This document shows, in pieces, positions 51,757 to 60,383 of a stretch of 64,000 nucleotides of DNA. The notes under the pieces were generated by a model that searched no databases, was not told the DNA's origin, and worked only from the letters and a program-made list of their open reading frames with translations. Each line of letters begins with the position of its first letter. Positions within the stretch are counted from its first letter, which is position 1. Source of the stretch: JARRNE01 sp963824085 (GTDB taxonomy: Bacteria > Pseudomonadota > Gammaproteobacteria > Chromatiales > Chromatiaceae); the NCBI GenBank assembly GCA_963824085.1, contig CAWGNT010000012.1, positions 13,831 to 77,830 of the forward strand, written 5' to 3'. A program made the translations under genes and the position numbers.

Positions 51757-52227
51757 ATGATGAAACGCGCATCCAGGTACAAAACCTCTTCCTCCGCCCT
51801 CGGTCCCCGCCCCTTGCGTCGTCCCCGCGGTTTCACCTTGATCGAGCTGTTGGTGGTGCTCGCCATCCTCGGGCTCCTCGTCGGGTTGGTCGGACCGCGT
51901 GTCATGAGCGCGCTCGGCAGCTCCAAGACCAAGACGGCCCGGATTCAGGTCGAGCAGTTCGGCGGCGCCTTGGACATGTTCCGACTCGAGGCGGGTAGAT
52001 ATCCCACCACCGACGAGGGACTTGAGGCACTGGTCGAGAAGCCGTCGGACGTCCAGAATTGGAATGGTCCTTACCTCAAGAAGTCCAAAGTCCCGAAGGA
52101 TCCCTGGGGGTTCGACTACCATTACCGCTCGCCGGGTGAGCACGGAGCCTACGACATCTGGACCCTGGGTGCCGATAACAGGGAAGGCGGCGACGGGGAG
52201 GACCAGGATATCGCCAGCTGGCAGTGA
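51757..52227 (+). CDS. gspG: Type II secretion major pseudopilin GspG
   Basis: 156 residues from ATG at 51757, with a 25-residue basic leader ending RRPRG and cleavage before FTLIELLVVLAILGLLVGLVG; Glu30 is the conserved Glu5 of the mature protein. The GspG C-terminal part is intact: RYPTTDEGLEALVEKP, NGPYLKKSKVPKDPWG and DIWTLGADNREGGDGEDQDI (calcium-binding loop). The frame is open further upstream through repeat E1, but the ATG is preferred. It ends overlapping the gspH start. Confidence 0.95.
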   Translation: MMKRASRYKTSSSALGPRPLRRPRGFTLIELLVVLAILGLLVGLVGPRVMSALGSSKTKTARIQVEQFGGALDMFRLEAGRYPTTDEGLEALVEKPSDVQNWNGPYLKKSKVPKDPWGFDYHYRSPGEHGAYDIWTLGADNREGGDGEDQDIASWQ

Positions 52228-52805
52228 TGCCGGGGGCCGAGGGCCGCTGGTCTCGATCGGTGCGGTTCGCTGCGCCCACCACACCTTGCGAGCACGCGGC
52301 GCAGCATCGATGCGGTTCGCTGCGCTCACCACATCCTACGATCACCGGCCCTTCACCTTCCGTAAACGGCTTCACCCTTCTGGAGCTGCTCGTTGTCCTT
52401 GCCATTGCCGTGCTGCTTGTTTCCATCACACCGCCACTGCTGACCGCGGCGATCCCCGGAGTCGAGCTCAAGGCGGCGGCACGTCAGACCGCAGCGGGCT
52501 TGCGCCTGGCGCGGGAGGAGGCCATTCGCAGCGGGCGCGATGCCGCCTTTACGCTTGACCTGGAGAGCCACAGCTTCCGGGTGGACGGGGGATTCCGAAC
52601 GACCCACCTCCCCAGCGGATTGCGGGTCAAGCTGATCGCCGCCGAGTCGGAGATGCAGGGGGAGCAGACCGGATCCATCCGCTTCTTTCCGGACGGCAGC
52701 TCGACCGGAGGCCGGGTCATACTCAGCCGCGGTGACAGTGGCTACCAAGTGGGGGTGGAGTGGCTAACCGGGCGAATCCGGATGGCCGCTTGGGAGGCGA
52801 AATGA
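52224..52805 (+). CDS. gspH: Type II secretion minor pseudopilin GspH, with repeat in leader
   Basis: The mature part FTLLELLVVLAIAVLLVSITP, with RQTAAGLRLAREEAIRSGR and IRFFPDGSSTGGRVIL, identifies GspH (XpsH). The start (GTG 52224 or ATG 52227) overlaps the gspG stop. The leader before the cleavage site (NG/FTLLE) is about 48 residues, much longer than usual, because two REP elements (52261-52339) lie inside it and keep the frame open. An internal GTG at 52260 would shorten it to about 37. Whether PilD processes such a leader is unknown. Confidence 0.88.
   Translation: MMPGAEGRWSRSVRFAAPTTPCEHAAQHRCGSLRSPHPTITGPSPSVNGFTLLELLVVLAIAVLLVSITPPLLTAAIPGVELKAAARQTAAGLRLAREEAIRSGRDAAFTLDLESHSFRVDGGFRTTHLPSGLRVKLIAAESEMQGEQTGSIRFFPDGSSTGGRVILSRGDSGYQVGVEWLTGRIRMAAWEAK
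52261..52339. repeat. REP-like element family E, copies 2 and 3, inside the gspH leader region
   Basis: Two tandem copies (52261-52285 and 52311-52339) of TGCGGTTCGCTGCGC(C/T)CACCACA, opposite in orientation to the copy before gspG. They fall between the gspH start and its prepilin cleavage site. Confidence 0.75.
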
Positions 52806-53455
52806 GCGCGAGCCTTCGCAACGGTTCAACCTGGAAAGAGCAGTTCACCACGAAGTGCACGAAGAAACACGAAGGAAAACAATGCCTGACCCGAGGCTTG
52901 CCCGACGAGGAGGCTCACCTGGCAGGCGACACGCACGAGCGAGAAAACCCATTGAAAAACTTCGTGTTCTTCGTGTCCTTCGTGGTTCAACTTCCGGATC
53001 TAGGTTCAAACACTGCTCAAACGGCGCCGCTGGGAGCCCCTCGCCCCGGCGGGCGTTCTGCCATTACGCCTCGGCATCGCCAGGGCGGCTTCTCACTGCT
53101 TGAGGTCTTGGTCGCCTTTTCAATCCTCGCGCTGACCTTGGGCGTGCTCATGCAGGTCTTCTCTCAGGCCCTTGGCACCACCGTCCTGAGCGGTGCTTAC
53201 AGCCGTGCCGCAGCCTTGGCGGAGGCGCGGCTCGATGCGGTCGGCGTCGACATCGCGCTGCAGCCCGGGACCTACAGCGGCGAGCCGGAGGACGGCATGG
53301 AGTGGCAGGTCGCCATCGCGCCTTACGACCTTGGTCAGACAGGGTGGCAGGCGCCGCTGCAGCCTTACATGGTAACGGCCACCGCCGGTTGGGAGGAGTC
53401 CGGCCGCAGGCGCGAGGTCACCCTGAGCACAATCCGCCTGGGCGAGCCTCTGTGA
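52802..53455 (+). CDS. gspI: Type II secretion minor pseudopilin GspI, leader interrupted by repeat B2
   Basis: The core FSLLEVLVAFSILALTLGVLM, EARLDAVGVDI and the C-terminal REVTLSTIRL identify GspI. The ATG at 52802 overlaps the gspH stop (ATGA), the normal coupled start. The next 96 residues before the RQGG/F cleavage site derive largely from MITE-like repeat B2 read in frame; a usual leader is under 25 residues. In-frame GTG codons inside the repeat (near 52968-52983) could start a shorter leader. Function depends on which start is used. Confidence 0.87.
   Translation: MSASLRNGSTWKEQFTTKCTKKHEGKQCLTRGLPDEEAHLAGDTHERENPLKNFVFFVSFVVQLPDLGSNTAQTAPLGAPRPGGRSAITPRHRQGGFSLLEVLVAFSILALTLGVLMQVFSQALGTTVLSGAYSRAAALAEARLDAVGVDIALQPGTYSGEPEDGMEWQVAIAPYDLGQTGWQAPLQPYMVTATAGWEESGRRREVTLSTIRLGEPL
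52823..53011. repeat. MITE-like repeat family B, copy 2, inside the gspI leader
   Basis: Left end GGTTCAACCTGG then TTCACCACGAAG; right end CTTCGTGGTTCAACTTCC then CTAGGTTCAAAC, an imperfect inverted repeat of about 30 bp enclosing about 130 bp. Related to 41974-42163. Read in the gspI frame it has no stop codon. Confidence 0.78.
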
Positions 53456-54360
53456 CGCCTCAGACCGCCTTGCTCGGGAGACCTAGATACACGTTTCCAA
53501 ACTGGCTCTTTCGTCTTTTCCGGGGCCGGGTTGTACCCGCCGAGGGACGCCGTAAATACGTCCCTGTAGGTTTGACGGCAGCCGTCCCGCTGCCGACACC
53601 CCCGACGGGTGCAACCCGGCCCCTTAGGGGCAGAACCAACGAGTCATGTGAGCCGTGTAGAGAGGTGCAGCCACCGCTGCGACCATCGGGTGGTTTCACG
53701 CTTCTCGAGCTGCTCATCGCGTTGGCGCTCGTCAGTCTGATCGCGCTGCTGCTCTTCTCCGGCCTCAGGCTGGGGACGCGAACCTGGGAAGGGGTGGAGG
53801 CCGCCGCCGATCGGACCGCGGAGCTACGCGTTGCCCGCAATTTCCTGGAACGCGAGCTGCGTCAAGCCAGACAGATCGAGCTCACCTTCGACGCACAGCG
53901 TCGTTTCGTGTTCGCTGGCGACGAGAAGTCGCTGGAGTTTGTCGCGCCCCTGTCCGAGCACGTCGGTATCCCCGGACTCTATGTGTTGCGGCTCACCCTG
54001 CAGGAAGGGGAGAGACGCCAGCTGGTGCTCACCCGCTGGCTGCTGAATCCGGACGTCCTCGCCGGGACCGACACGGCGCCGGCCTGGGAGCCCTTGGAAG
54101 CGGGCCAGGCCGTCCGCGGCCCGTCTCCATCGGTGGAAGATGACATTGCAGCGGGCGCTTTTGGGAGCGCGGTGCTGGTGGAGCGGGTGGGCGAGCTCGC
54201 ATTCAGCTACTTCGGTGCGCAGCAAGGAGAGCTCGAACCGGTTTGGCACACGGACTGGCTCGACCAGCCGCGTCCGCCGCTTGCGGTGCGGGTGCACCTC
54301 ACCACGACAGAACAGACATGGCCAGATGCCCTGATTCGACTCGCCGAACCTGCGGAGTAG
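53452..54360 (+). CDS. gspJ: Type II secretion minor pseudopilin GspJ, leader interrupted by repeat A6
   Basis: The core GGFTLLELLIALALVSLIAL with RVARNFLERELRQAR and the C-terminal VRVHLTTTEQTWPDALIRLA identify GspJ. GTG at 53452 overlaps the gspI stop (GTGA), the expected coupled start, but gives an 81-residue leader that includes a complete family A repeat in frame. GTG at 53665 would give a normal 10-residue leader (VQPPLRPSGG) and may be the real start today. The 3' end overlaps gspK by 43 nt. Confidence 0.87.
   Translation: MTPQTALLGRPRYTFPNWLFRLFRGRVVPAEGRRKYVPVGLTAAVPLPTPPTGATRPLRGRTNESCEPCREVQPPLRPSGGFTLLELLIALALVSLIALLLFSGLRLGTRTWEGVEAAADRTAELRVARNFLERELRQARQIELTFDAQRRFVFAGDEKSLEFVAPLSEHVGIPGLYVLRLTLQEGERRQLVLTRWLLNPDVLAGTDTAPAWEPLEAGQAVRGPSPSVEDDIAAGAFGSAVLVERVGELAFSYFGAQQGELEPVWHTDWLDQPRPPLAVRVHLTTTEQTWPDALIRLAEPAE
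53522..53623. repeat. Palindromic repeat family A, copy 6, inside the gspJ leader
   Basis: Outer arms GGGGCCGGGTTGTACCCG (53522-53539) and CGGGTGCAACCCGGCCCC (53606-53623), one mismatch, with middle GACGCCGTAAATACGTCC, GTAGGTTTGACGGCAGCC and the inner stem. Closest to copy 1. Confidence 0.88.
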
Positions 54361-55395
54361 GGGCGCGCAGACAGCGCGGCATCGCCCTGCTGCTGGTGTT
54401 GTGGGTCATCGCCCTTCTCACCATCATCGCCGTGGGCCTCTCGGCCACCCAGCGCACGGAGACCGCGTTGGCGGGCAATCAGGTGAGCAGTGCGCGCTTT
54501 CGGGCGCTTGCGGACGCCGCTGTCGACTACGCGCATGCTCAACATGACGGTCCAGCCGATCGCGGCGCAAGGCACGCAGGACCAAGCCGCACAGGCGCAG
54601 GAGCAGGACAACCTGTGGGTGCCGGATGGTACGGCTCACACGTGGGGCTTTGCCGGCGAGACCATGGAGATCGCCGTCTCCAACGAAGGGTCTCGCATCG
54701 ATCTCAATCAGGCCCCCCGCGAGCTCTTGGTGGGACTCTTCACCGCGGCGCAGGTGCCAGACGATGAGGTGAATGCGCTGGCCGACGCCGTCATCGACTG
54801 GCGTGACCCGGATGACCTGCGCAGCGCCGATGGGGCGGAAGACAGCGATTACGAGGCTGCCGGGCGGCCCTATGGTGCGAAGGACGGGCCTTTCGACAGC
54901 GTCGAAGAGCTGCAGCAGGTGCTGGGCTTTACGCACCAACTGTACCGCGTGCTGGAGCCTGCGCTCACCGTGGCGACCGGCTCGGCACAAGTCGTCCAGG
55001 ATCTTGCCTCGCCGCTCGTCATCGCGGCGCTGCAGGGGATCAGCGAGGAAGAGGCGCGGGACCGACAGCAGGAGCAGCAGGCCGCCGAGGGCGTGCCGGG
55101 TGCCGCTGGCTCCACGGTTGCGTCACTGAACCGGGGCGGTCCCCTGTACCGGATCCGCGTGACCCTGCATCAGGGGCGGGGTGCGAGCCCGAGCATGGAG
55201 GTATTGGTGCGCGCGGCGGTGGAGGGGGGCGGGGGCACGCCGCGACATGCGTCGACTTCGCTCGAGCGCAGGGCCTTTCCGTGTCCTGTGGCGCCGTTAC
55301 GGGCTGCTGCGGCGTCGGAGCGGGCAAGGATCCTACGGACGCTACACCGCGATCGCTTACCGTCGATGGTGATTAGCGGTATTCCTCAGCTGTGA
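54318..55395 (+). pseudogene. gspK: Type II secretion protein GspK, frameshifted
   Basis: GspK is the large pseudopilin that caps the tip. The frame from ATG at 54318 gives the leader and helix (RRQRG/IALLLVLWVIALLTIIAV) and SARFRALADAAVDYA, then leaves the family near 54535. A +1 shifted frame continues with MLNMTVQPIAAQ, DNLWVPDGTAHTW, EGSRIDLNQAPRELL, DWRDPDDLRSADGAEDSDYE and SVEELQQVLGF. A second +1 shift is likely around 55215-55260, in G-rich runs, where FRVLWRRYG resembles a normal GspK C-terminus. The end runs into repeat C2. Either real decay or assembly indels. Confidence 0.8.
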
Positions 55396-55558
55396 CGACG
55401 GGCCTGCTTTGTCACGGGGCTGCGCGCCGTCTTGGCATCTGGTTTCCGGCATTGCCCCGGATCAAGTCGGGGGCAGGCTCTGCCGGAACGACGACGTTGA
55501 TTTGTGCCTGGGCGTCATCCCGGCAGGGGGTGCCGGGATCGAGGCCTCACGGATGGAG
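55371..55558. repeat. Repeat family C, copy 2 (gspK-gspL junction)
   Basis: About 190 bp, with TATTCCTCAGCTGTGACGA, CTGCTTTGTCACGGGGC, TGGTTTCCGGCATTGCCC, GGGCGTCATCCCGGCAGG and GTGCCGGGATC. Closely related to 62077-62261 and distantly to 6413-6560. It separates gspK and gspL, which normally abut; the rest of the spacer to 55695 holds no gene. Confidence 0.75.
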
Positions 55559-55695
55559 CGCAAAGTGCCCGGCTGAGTTTCAGGACTAATCACCCCGTCG
55601 ATTAGAATGCCCTGATCCGCTACCCGCGTTATCTTGCCGGAGATTGAGTTGGCGACGAGTGCGAATGACTCGCATCATTGACGTAGTGAGCCTGT

Positions 55696-56793
55696 ATGGC
55701 GATTAGCGATACCTTCCGCGGCTTACGCCAGTCGGCGCTGACGACCGAGCTGTCTCTCGACGCGTTCCTCGAGCGATGGCGCGAGGCCCTTCTCGTGTGT
55801 GCGCCGCAGCTCGTGCGCAGACAATTCGCGCTTAGGGATCAGCGCATCATCATCGAGCCTCGCAACGGGACGGCACAGCTCTTCGAGGCGCAAGGGGGTG
55901 AGCAGCACTCGCTCGGCGAGATCGACATGCTTGCGCCCGAGGCACTGCAGACAATGCTTGCGAGCCTGAGGCGCGGGCAGCACCGCACGGTGGTCCGACT
56001 GCCCGCGGGGCAAATACTCAAGCGCTCGGTCGCCTTTCCTGCTCAGGTGCGCGACAATCTTGCGCAGGTCGTGCGCTACGAGATCGACCGCCTCTCCCCG
56101 TTCCAGGCGGACCAGGTCTTCTTCGACTTTCGGCTCATGGGAACCGCTGTCGGACCGGGCAAGATCGCCGTCGAGCTCGCCCTGTGTCAGCGCGAGAAGG
56201 CGCGGGATTGGCTGCACCGGCTTCGTGACGCGGGTGCGCCCGCGGACGTCCTCACGTGGGAGGGCGCGTGGCCGAAAGCCAACCTGTTGCCGCCGGACGA
56301 ACGCCCGCGGCGTCGGCGAAGCATCTTGGGCCTTTCCAGCTTTCTCCTGCTGCTCGTCCTGCTCCTCGGCGCTGCCGCCCTCATAACGCCGCTCTGGCAG
56401 AAGAACCAGATCAGGACGGCCCTGGCTGCGCAGGTGCAGGACCTCAAGACAAAGGCGGAAAAGGTATATCAGGCGCGGGACGCCTTGGAGCGGGCGCGCA
56501 AGGGGAGCGTGGCGGTCCTTCAACAGAAGGCGGATCAGGCGCTGGTCATCGATCTTCTGCGCGAGCTTACCGAGCGGTTGCCCGACGATACCTGGGTCCA
56601 GAATCTCGACTTCCAGGACGGAGAGGTCCAGATCCGCGGCGAGTCCGCCCAAGCCACCGCCCTCATCGGGCTGCTGGAGAAAGCGCCCGGGATATCCGAG
56701 GTCGCTTTTCGTTCCCCGGTCGTTCAGGTCGCGACGACCGGACGCGAGCGTTTCCACATCTCCTTCAAGTACAGGCGCCCGAAGTCGTCGTGA
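55696..56793 (+). CDS. gspL: Type II secretion protein GspL
   Basis: 365 residues. The cytosolic actin-like part (about 1-205, VVRLPAGQILKRSVAFPAQV, RYEIDRLSPF) is followed by one transmembrane helix (about 212-235, GLSSFLLLLVLLLGAAALI) and a periplasmic PilN-like ferredoxin domain (LLRELTERLPDDTWVQNLDF, VQIRGES). It links GspE to GspM at the inner membrane. The stop overlaps the gspM start. Confidence 0.92.
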   Translation: MAISDTFRGLRQSALTTELSLDAFLERWREALLVCAPQLVRRQFALRDQRIIIEPRNGTAQLFEAQGGEQHSLGEIDMLAPEALQTMLASLRRGQHRTVVRLPAGQILKRSVAFPAQVRDNLAQVVRYEIDRLSPFQADQVFFDFRLMGTAVGPGKIAVELALCQREKARDWLHRLRDAGAPADVLTWEGAWPKANLLPPDERPRRRRSILGLSSFLLLLVLLLGAAALITPLWQKNQIRTALAAQVQDLKTKAEKVYQARDALERARKGSVAVLQQKADQALVIDLLRELTERLPDDTWVQNLDFQDGEVQIRGESAQATALIGLLEKAPGISEVAFRSPVVQVATTGRERFHISFKYRRPKSS

Positions 56794-57404
56794 TCGCCCT
56801 GCTATCCGCGAAGAGGGCCTGCCTGCTGGCTTGGGCCGTCACCTTGTTGATACCGATCGGCCTCCTTGTGGCGGCGGCCTGGCCATGGTTCGATCGGGTC
56901 CAGACACTGGACGACGAGATTGCCACGCTCGAAGACCAGATGGTCCGTTATCGACGCTTGTTGCGGACGCTGCCCGCCCTGGAGGCGGAGCTGAAGCAGG
57001 TGCGCAGCAATGAGGACGTCAAGGCGTTCTACTTCGACGCCAAGACACCCGCCCTCGCGGGTGCGCTGCTGCAGGGGCAGCTGCAGGACATCGTAAAGGC
57101 CACAGGGGCGCGTCTGATCAGCACCCAGATTCTGCCGGGCGCTGGCAAGGACGAGCACCCTGCGCGGGTGCGCATCCGTACCCAGATGCAGTGCGAGACC
57201 GATGCCCTGTTCGACGTTCTGTACGGCATCGAGCAGGCGCGGCCATTTCTGTTCGTGGACCAGCTCTCGGTGCGCTCGACCGCCCGCAGTATCGTCGCGC
57301 GCAACCCACGGTTTCGCCGGCGCTCTCCCGTCCGTAGGCGGCAGCAGGGCCAGCTGACCGTTCGGCTGGACGTGTTCGGGTTTGCCTTGGAGGACGCCCG
57401 TTGA
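56790..57404 (+). CDS. gspM: Type II secretion protein GspM
   Basis: 204 residues from GTG at 56790, overlapping the gspL stop (GTGA). One N-terminal membrane helix (AWAVTLLIPIGLLVAAAWPW), a coiled segment (TLEDQMVRYRRLLRTLPALE) and a small periplasmic ferredoxin-like domain. It fits the GspM (XpsM) partner of GspL. The sequence is poorly conserved; identity rests on size, topology and position. Confidence 0.88.
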   Translation: MIALLSAKRACLLAWAVTLLIPIGLLVAAAWPWFDRVQTLDDEIATLEDQMVRYRRLLRTLPALEAELKQVRSNEDVKAFYFDAKTPALAGALLQGQLQDIVKATGARLISTQILPGAGKDEHPARVRIRTQMQCETDALFDVLYGIEQARPFLFVDQLSVRSTARSIVARNPRFRRRSPVRRRQQGQLTVRLDVFGFALEDAR

Positions 57405-58096
57405 AATGGCCCCTTGCCATTCTGGTCGCCGTCCTGGGCGCGATCGTCGGCTTGGAATGGCTCGGCTGGCCCCCCAGTCCCCCGCAGCAGGACGGGGACG
57501 ACACAAAGACTTCCGCTCCGGGGGCATCGGCCACGCAAGCGCAAAAGAATCCGCTGGACGTGCTTGCGCCGCTGGAGGACAAGGGACAGTACGCCGTTAT
57601 CATGGAGCGGCCTCTGTTTCTTCCCGATCGACGTCCCCCCGAGGAAGAGCCCGAGGAGGCTGACCCTCAAACGCCGGAGCCGGACGTCAACCTCAGCCGT
57701 ATCGATCTCAATGCCGTGCTGATCACGCCGAAGGAGACGCTGGCCTGGGTGCGCGATCCGGCGGAGAAGGAGCTCGTGGAGCTGCATCCGGGGGACGAGC
57801 TGCACGGCTGGACAGTGAAGGAGATTCAGGGGGATCGGCTGGTCCTGGAGCGACAGGGCGAGACGGATACGCTAATATTGCGCGACTACAAAAACGCGCC
57901 GCCGCCGATGCCCGGCGCGTCTCCCCGACTGTCGACAGCCGGCCGGGACGGCGCAGCAGGCGAAACGTCCCGAACCGCCCAGCGGCGGCGAACCCGCGAA
58001 CAAGAGCCCATGCAGAGCGTTCCAGAAAGTAAGCGCGGCGTCCACAGCCTGCGCGCGCTTCGTCCTTTTGCCGTAGCTGCCTTGTGCCCCTCCTGA
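57401..58096 (+). CDS. gspN: Type II secretion protein GspN/GspC-like (XpsN type)
   Basis: 231 residues with TTG start overlapping the gspM stop (TTGA). An N-terminal membrane helix (WPLAILVAVLGAIVGLEWLG), an acidic Pro-rich linker, and a domain like the homology region of GspC (LNAVLITPKETLAWVRDPAE, LHPGDELHGWTVKEIQGDRL, LILRDY) that should contact the secretin. Position between gspM and gspD matches xpsN. The last 45 residues look like a lipoprotein signal (LRPFAVAALCPS) and may really be the start of gspD displaced by a frameshift. Confidence 0.83.
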   Translation: MKWPLAILVAVLGAIVGLEWLGWPPSPPQQDGDDTKTSAPGASATQAQKNPLDVLAPLEDKGQYAVIMERPLFLPDRRPPEEEPEEADPQTPEPDVNLSRIDLNAVLITPKETLAWVRDPAEKELVELHPGDELHGWTVKEIQGDRLVLERQGETDTLILRDYKNAPPPMPGASPRLSTAGRDGAAGETSRTAQRRRTREQEPMQSVPESKRGVHSLRALRPFAVAALCPS

Positions 58097-60211
58097 GTGC
58101 CTGCGAACGCTCACAGTGGGACCCGACACTGAAGATCGGTCAGCCCAAGGGGCACCTCATCGGCCGGGAAGCCCCGCCGGAGACCTTCGTGCCGGGTGTA
58201 ACCGGGGGAATCGCGCTGGAGAGCAGGACAGGTCCACGTCCCAAGGAGACCATGCAGCAGGGGACGGGGGTTTTCGTCCACAAGGTCTCGCCGCCGAAAG
58301 TAGAGACCAAGCCAGGCGACGTCACCCTGAATTTCGACGGGACCGACATCCGCGAGGTGGTCAAGGTCATACTGGGAGACCTGCTGCAGACAAACTACGT
58401 CCTGCATCCCGCCGTACAAGGGGTGGCGTCGCTCCAAACCGGGCGACCACTTCAGCGCAAAGACCTGATCCCAACGCTGGAGACCCTATTGCGGATGAAT
58501 GGCGCCGCTTTGGTCTACGCCAACGGGCAATACGAGGTGGTGCCGCTCGCCAACGCGATCCAAGGCAACGTGGTTCCCCAGCTGGGAGAGTCGTCTCGGG
58601 CGCTCCCCGAGGGCTACAGCGTTCAAGTCGTGCCATTGCAGCTACATTGGCGCCGACGAGATGAGCAAGATCCTCCAGCCCTTGGCGCCGGAAGGGAGCA
58701 TCATCCGGGTCGACAATCTGCGCAACCTGCTCGTGATCGCGGGGACGAGTCCGGAGATGGGCAATCTATTGGATACGATCCGCGTGTTCGACGTCGACTG
58801 GATGGCCGGCCTCTCGGTCGGATTCTTTACGTTGGAGTATGCCAAGTCCAAGGACGTCGTCTCTCAGCTGGAGAATCTGTTTGCGGAGCAGGAAAGCAAC
58901 CCATTCAAGGGGGTGTTCCGCTTTATCCCCATCGAGAGCGCCAACAGCCTGTTGGTGATCTCTCCCCAGGAGAAGTACCTCAAGCAGGCCAAGAACTGGA
59001 TCGAGCGGCTCGATCTGGCCGAGGCTTCGGGGAGCGGCGCGGAGCGTCTATACGTCTATCGGGTCAAGCACAGCAGCGCGGAGAATCTGGCGGAGATCCT
59101 GAGCGAGCTCTTCGGATCGGGGAAGGGATCAACATCACGAAAGGTCGGCGGAGTGGCACCGGGCATGCGGCCGGCCTCGATCGAGTCGGGCGGAACGGAG
59201 GGCGGGGCTGCGACGCGGCCAACGACGAAGCCGGCCGTTGCGAGCACGGTGGAGCTGTCATCCGTGGTGAGCATCGTTGCCGACACGGTCAACAATTCGC
59301 TCCTGGTTCGAGCGAGTCCCCGCGACTACAAGAAGATCCTCGACGCGATCAAGCAATTGGACCTGGTGCCGCTGCAGGTCCTGGTGGAGGCGACCATCGT
59401 CGAGATCCAGCTCAGCGGTAGCCTGCGTTACGGCGTGCAGTGGCAGTTCTTCGCGACCAAGGGCGCTACCAAGCAGGACGTTTCCCTCGTGAACAACAAG
59501 GACGGGACGATCGGCAAGACCTTCCCGGGTTTCAACTGGGCGCTGATCGCGCGGCCGACAACTATCCAGGCCACCTTGAGCGCCCTGGCGGACGACAACC
59601 TGATCAATGTGCTCTCCTCGCCCTCCCTCATGGTGATGGACAATCAGACGGCAAAGATCCAGGTGGGGGAGCAAGTCCCGATTGCCACCCAGCAGCAGCA
59701 GGCGACGACCGGTGTCTCCAACATCGTTAACTCGATCCAGTACAAGGACACGGGCGTGATCCTGTCCGTGAAGCCGCGGGTCACCCCCGGCGGACTCGTG
59801 CAGATGGAGATCGAGCAGGAGGTCAGCAACGTCGCTTCGACCACGACTGGAGGACTCGACTCTCCCACCTTTTCGACACGCAAGATCACAAGCTCGGTGG
59901 CCGTGCGCTCCAACCAGGCGGTCGTTCTCGGCGGTCTGATCTCCGACCAGAAGACGGCTGGCAAGAATGGTGTCCCCGGTGCCTACGCAGTGCCCTTCCT
60001 CGGCGCCTTGTTCGGGGAGACGAATAAGAGTGCAACTCGTCGCGAGCTGGTCGTCATCCTTACCCCGCGTGTCATTGCCAGCGACCAGGACGTGGAGGCC
60101 GCGACCCGGGATTTCAGGGGCAAGCTCAAAGGGCTGGAGTACGCTTCTGAGCACGATGCGCCTTCCACCTGCGCGCGACGCCGCGCATCTAACATGCGCT
60201 GCATTTGCTAG
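58084..60211 (+). pseudogene. gspD: Type II secretion outer-membrane secretin GspD, frameshifted
   Basis: The N-terminal frame (from 58084) begins LLSACERSQWD, a lipobox-like LSAC, and has an N0 domain (VTLNFDGTDIREVVKVILGD). It loses the family near 58641; one extra base would explain it. The +1 frame continues YIGADEMSKILQPLAPEGS through N1-N3 repeats (NLLVIAGTSPEMGNLLDTI; NSLLVRASPRDYKKILDAI) and the secretin domain (VGEQVPIATQQQQ, GVILSVKPRVTPGG, VVLGGLISDQ, VPFLGALFGE) to 60211. The signal peptide seems to lie upstream in yet another frame. A working protein needs both shifts resolved. Confidence 0.83.
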
Positions 60212-60236
60212 CGAGGCTGGCAACGGTCAATCGCTG

Positions 60237-60266
60237 TAGGGTGGGACAAGCGCAGCGGTCCCGCCA
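60237..60266. repeat. REP-like hairpin after gspD
   Basis: GTAGGGTGGGACAAGCGCAG then CGGTCCCGCC; GGGAC and GTCCC form a short stem. No T tract, so it is annotated as a repeat rather than a terminator. Confidence 0.5.
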
Positions 60267-60383
60267 ACCACCGTGGCGCTGAGCCCGTTCCTATGTTCCT
60301 GCCGTTCATCTTGTTATTGAACCGTTGCTAGGATGTCGGACGCAGCAGCAGCCCGGGCAGGTGCGTTGGCCGCTGCCGAGTGG

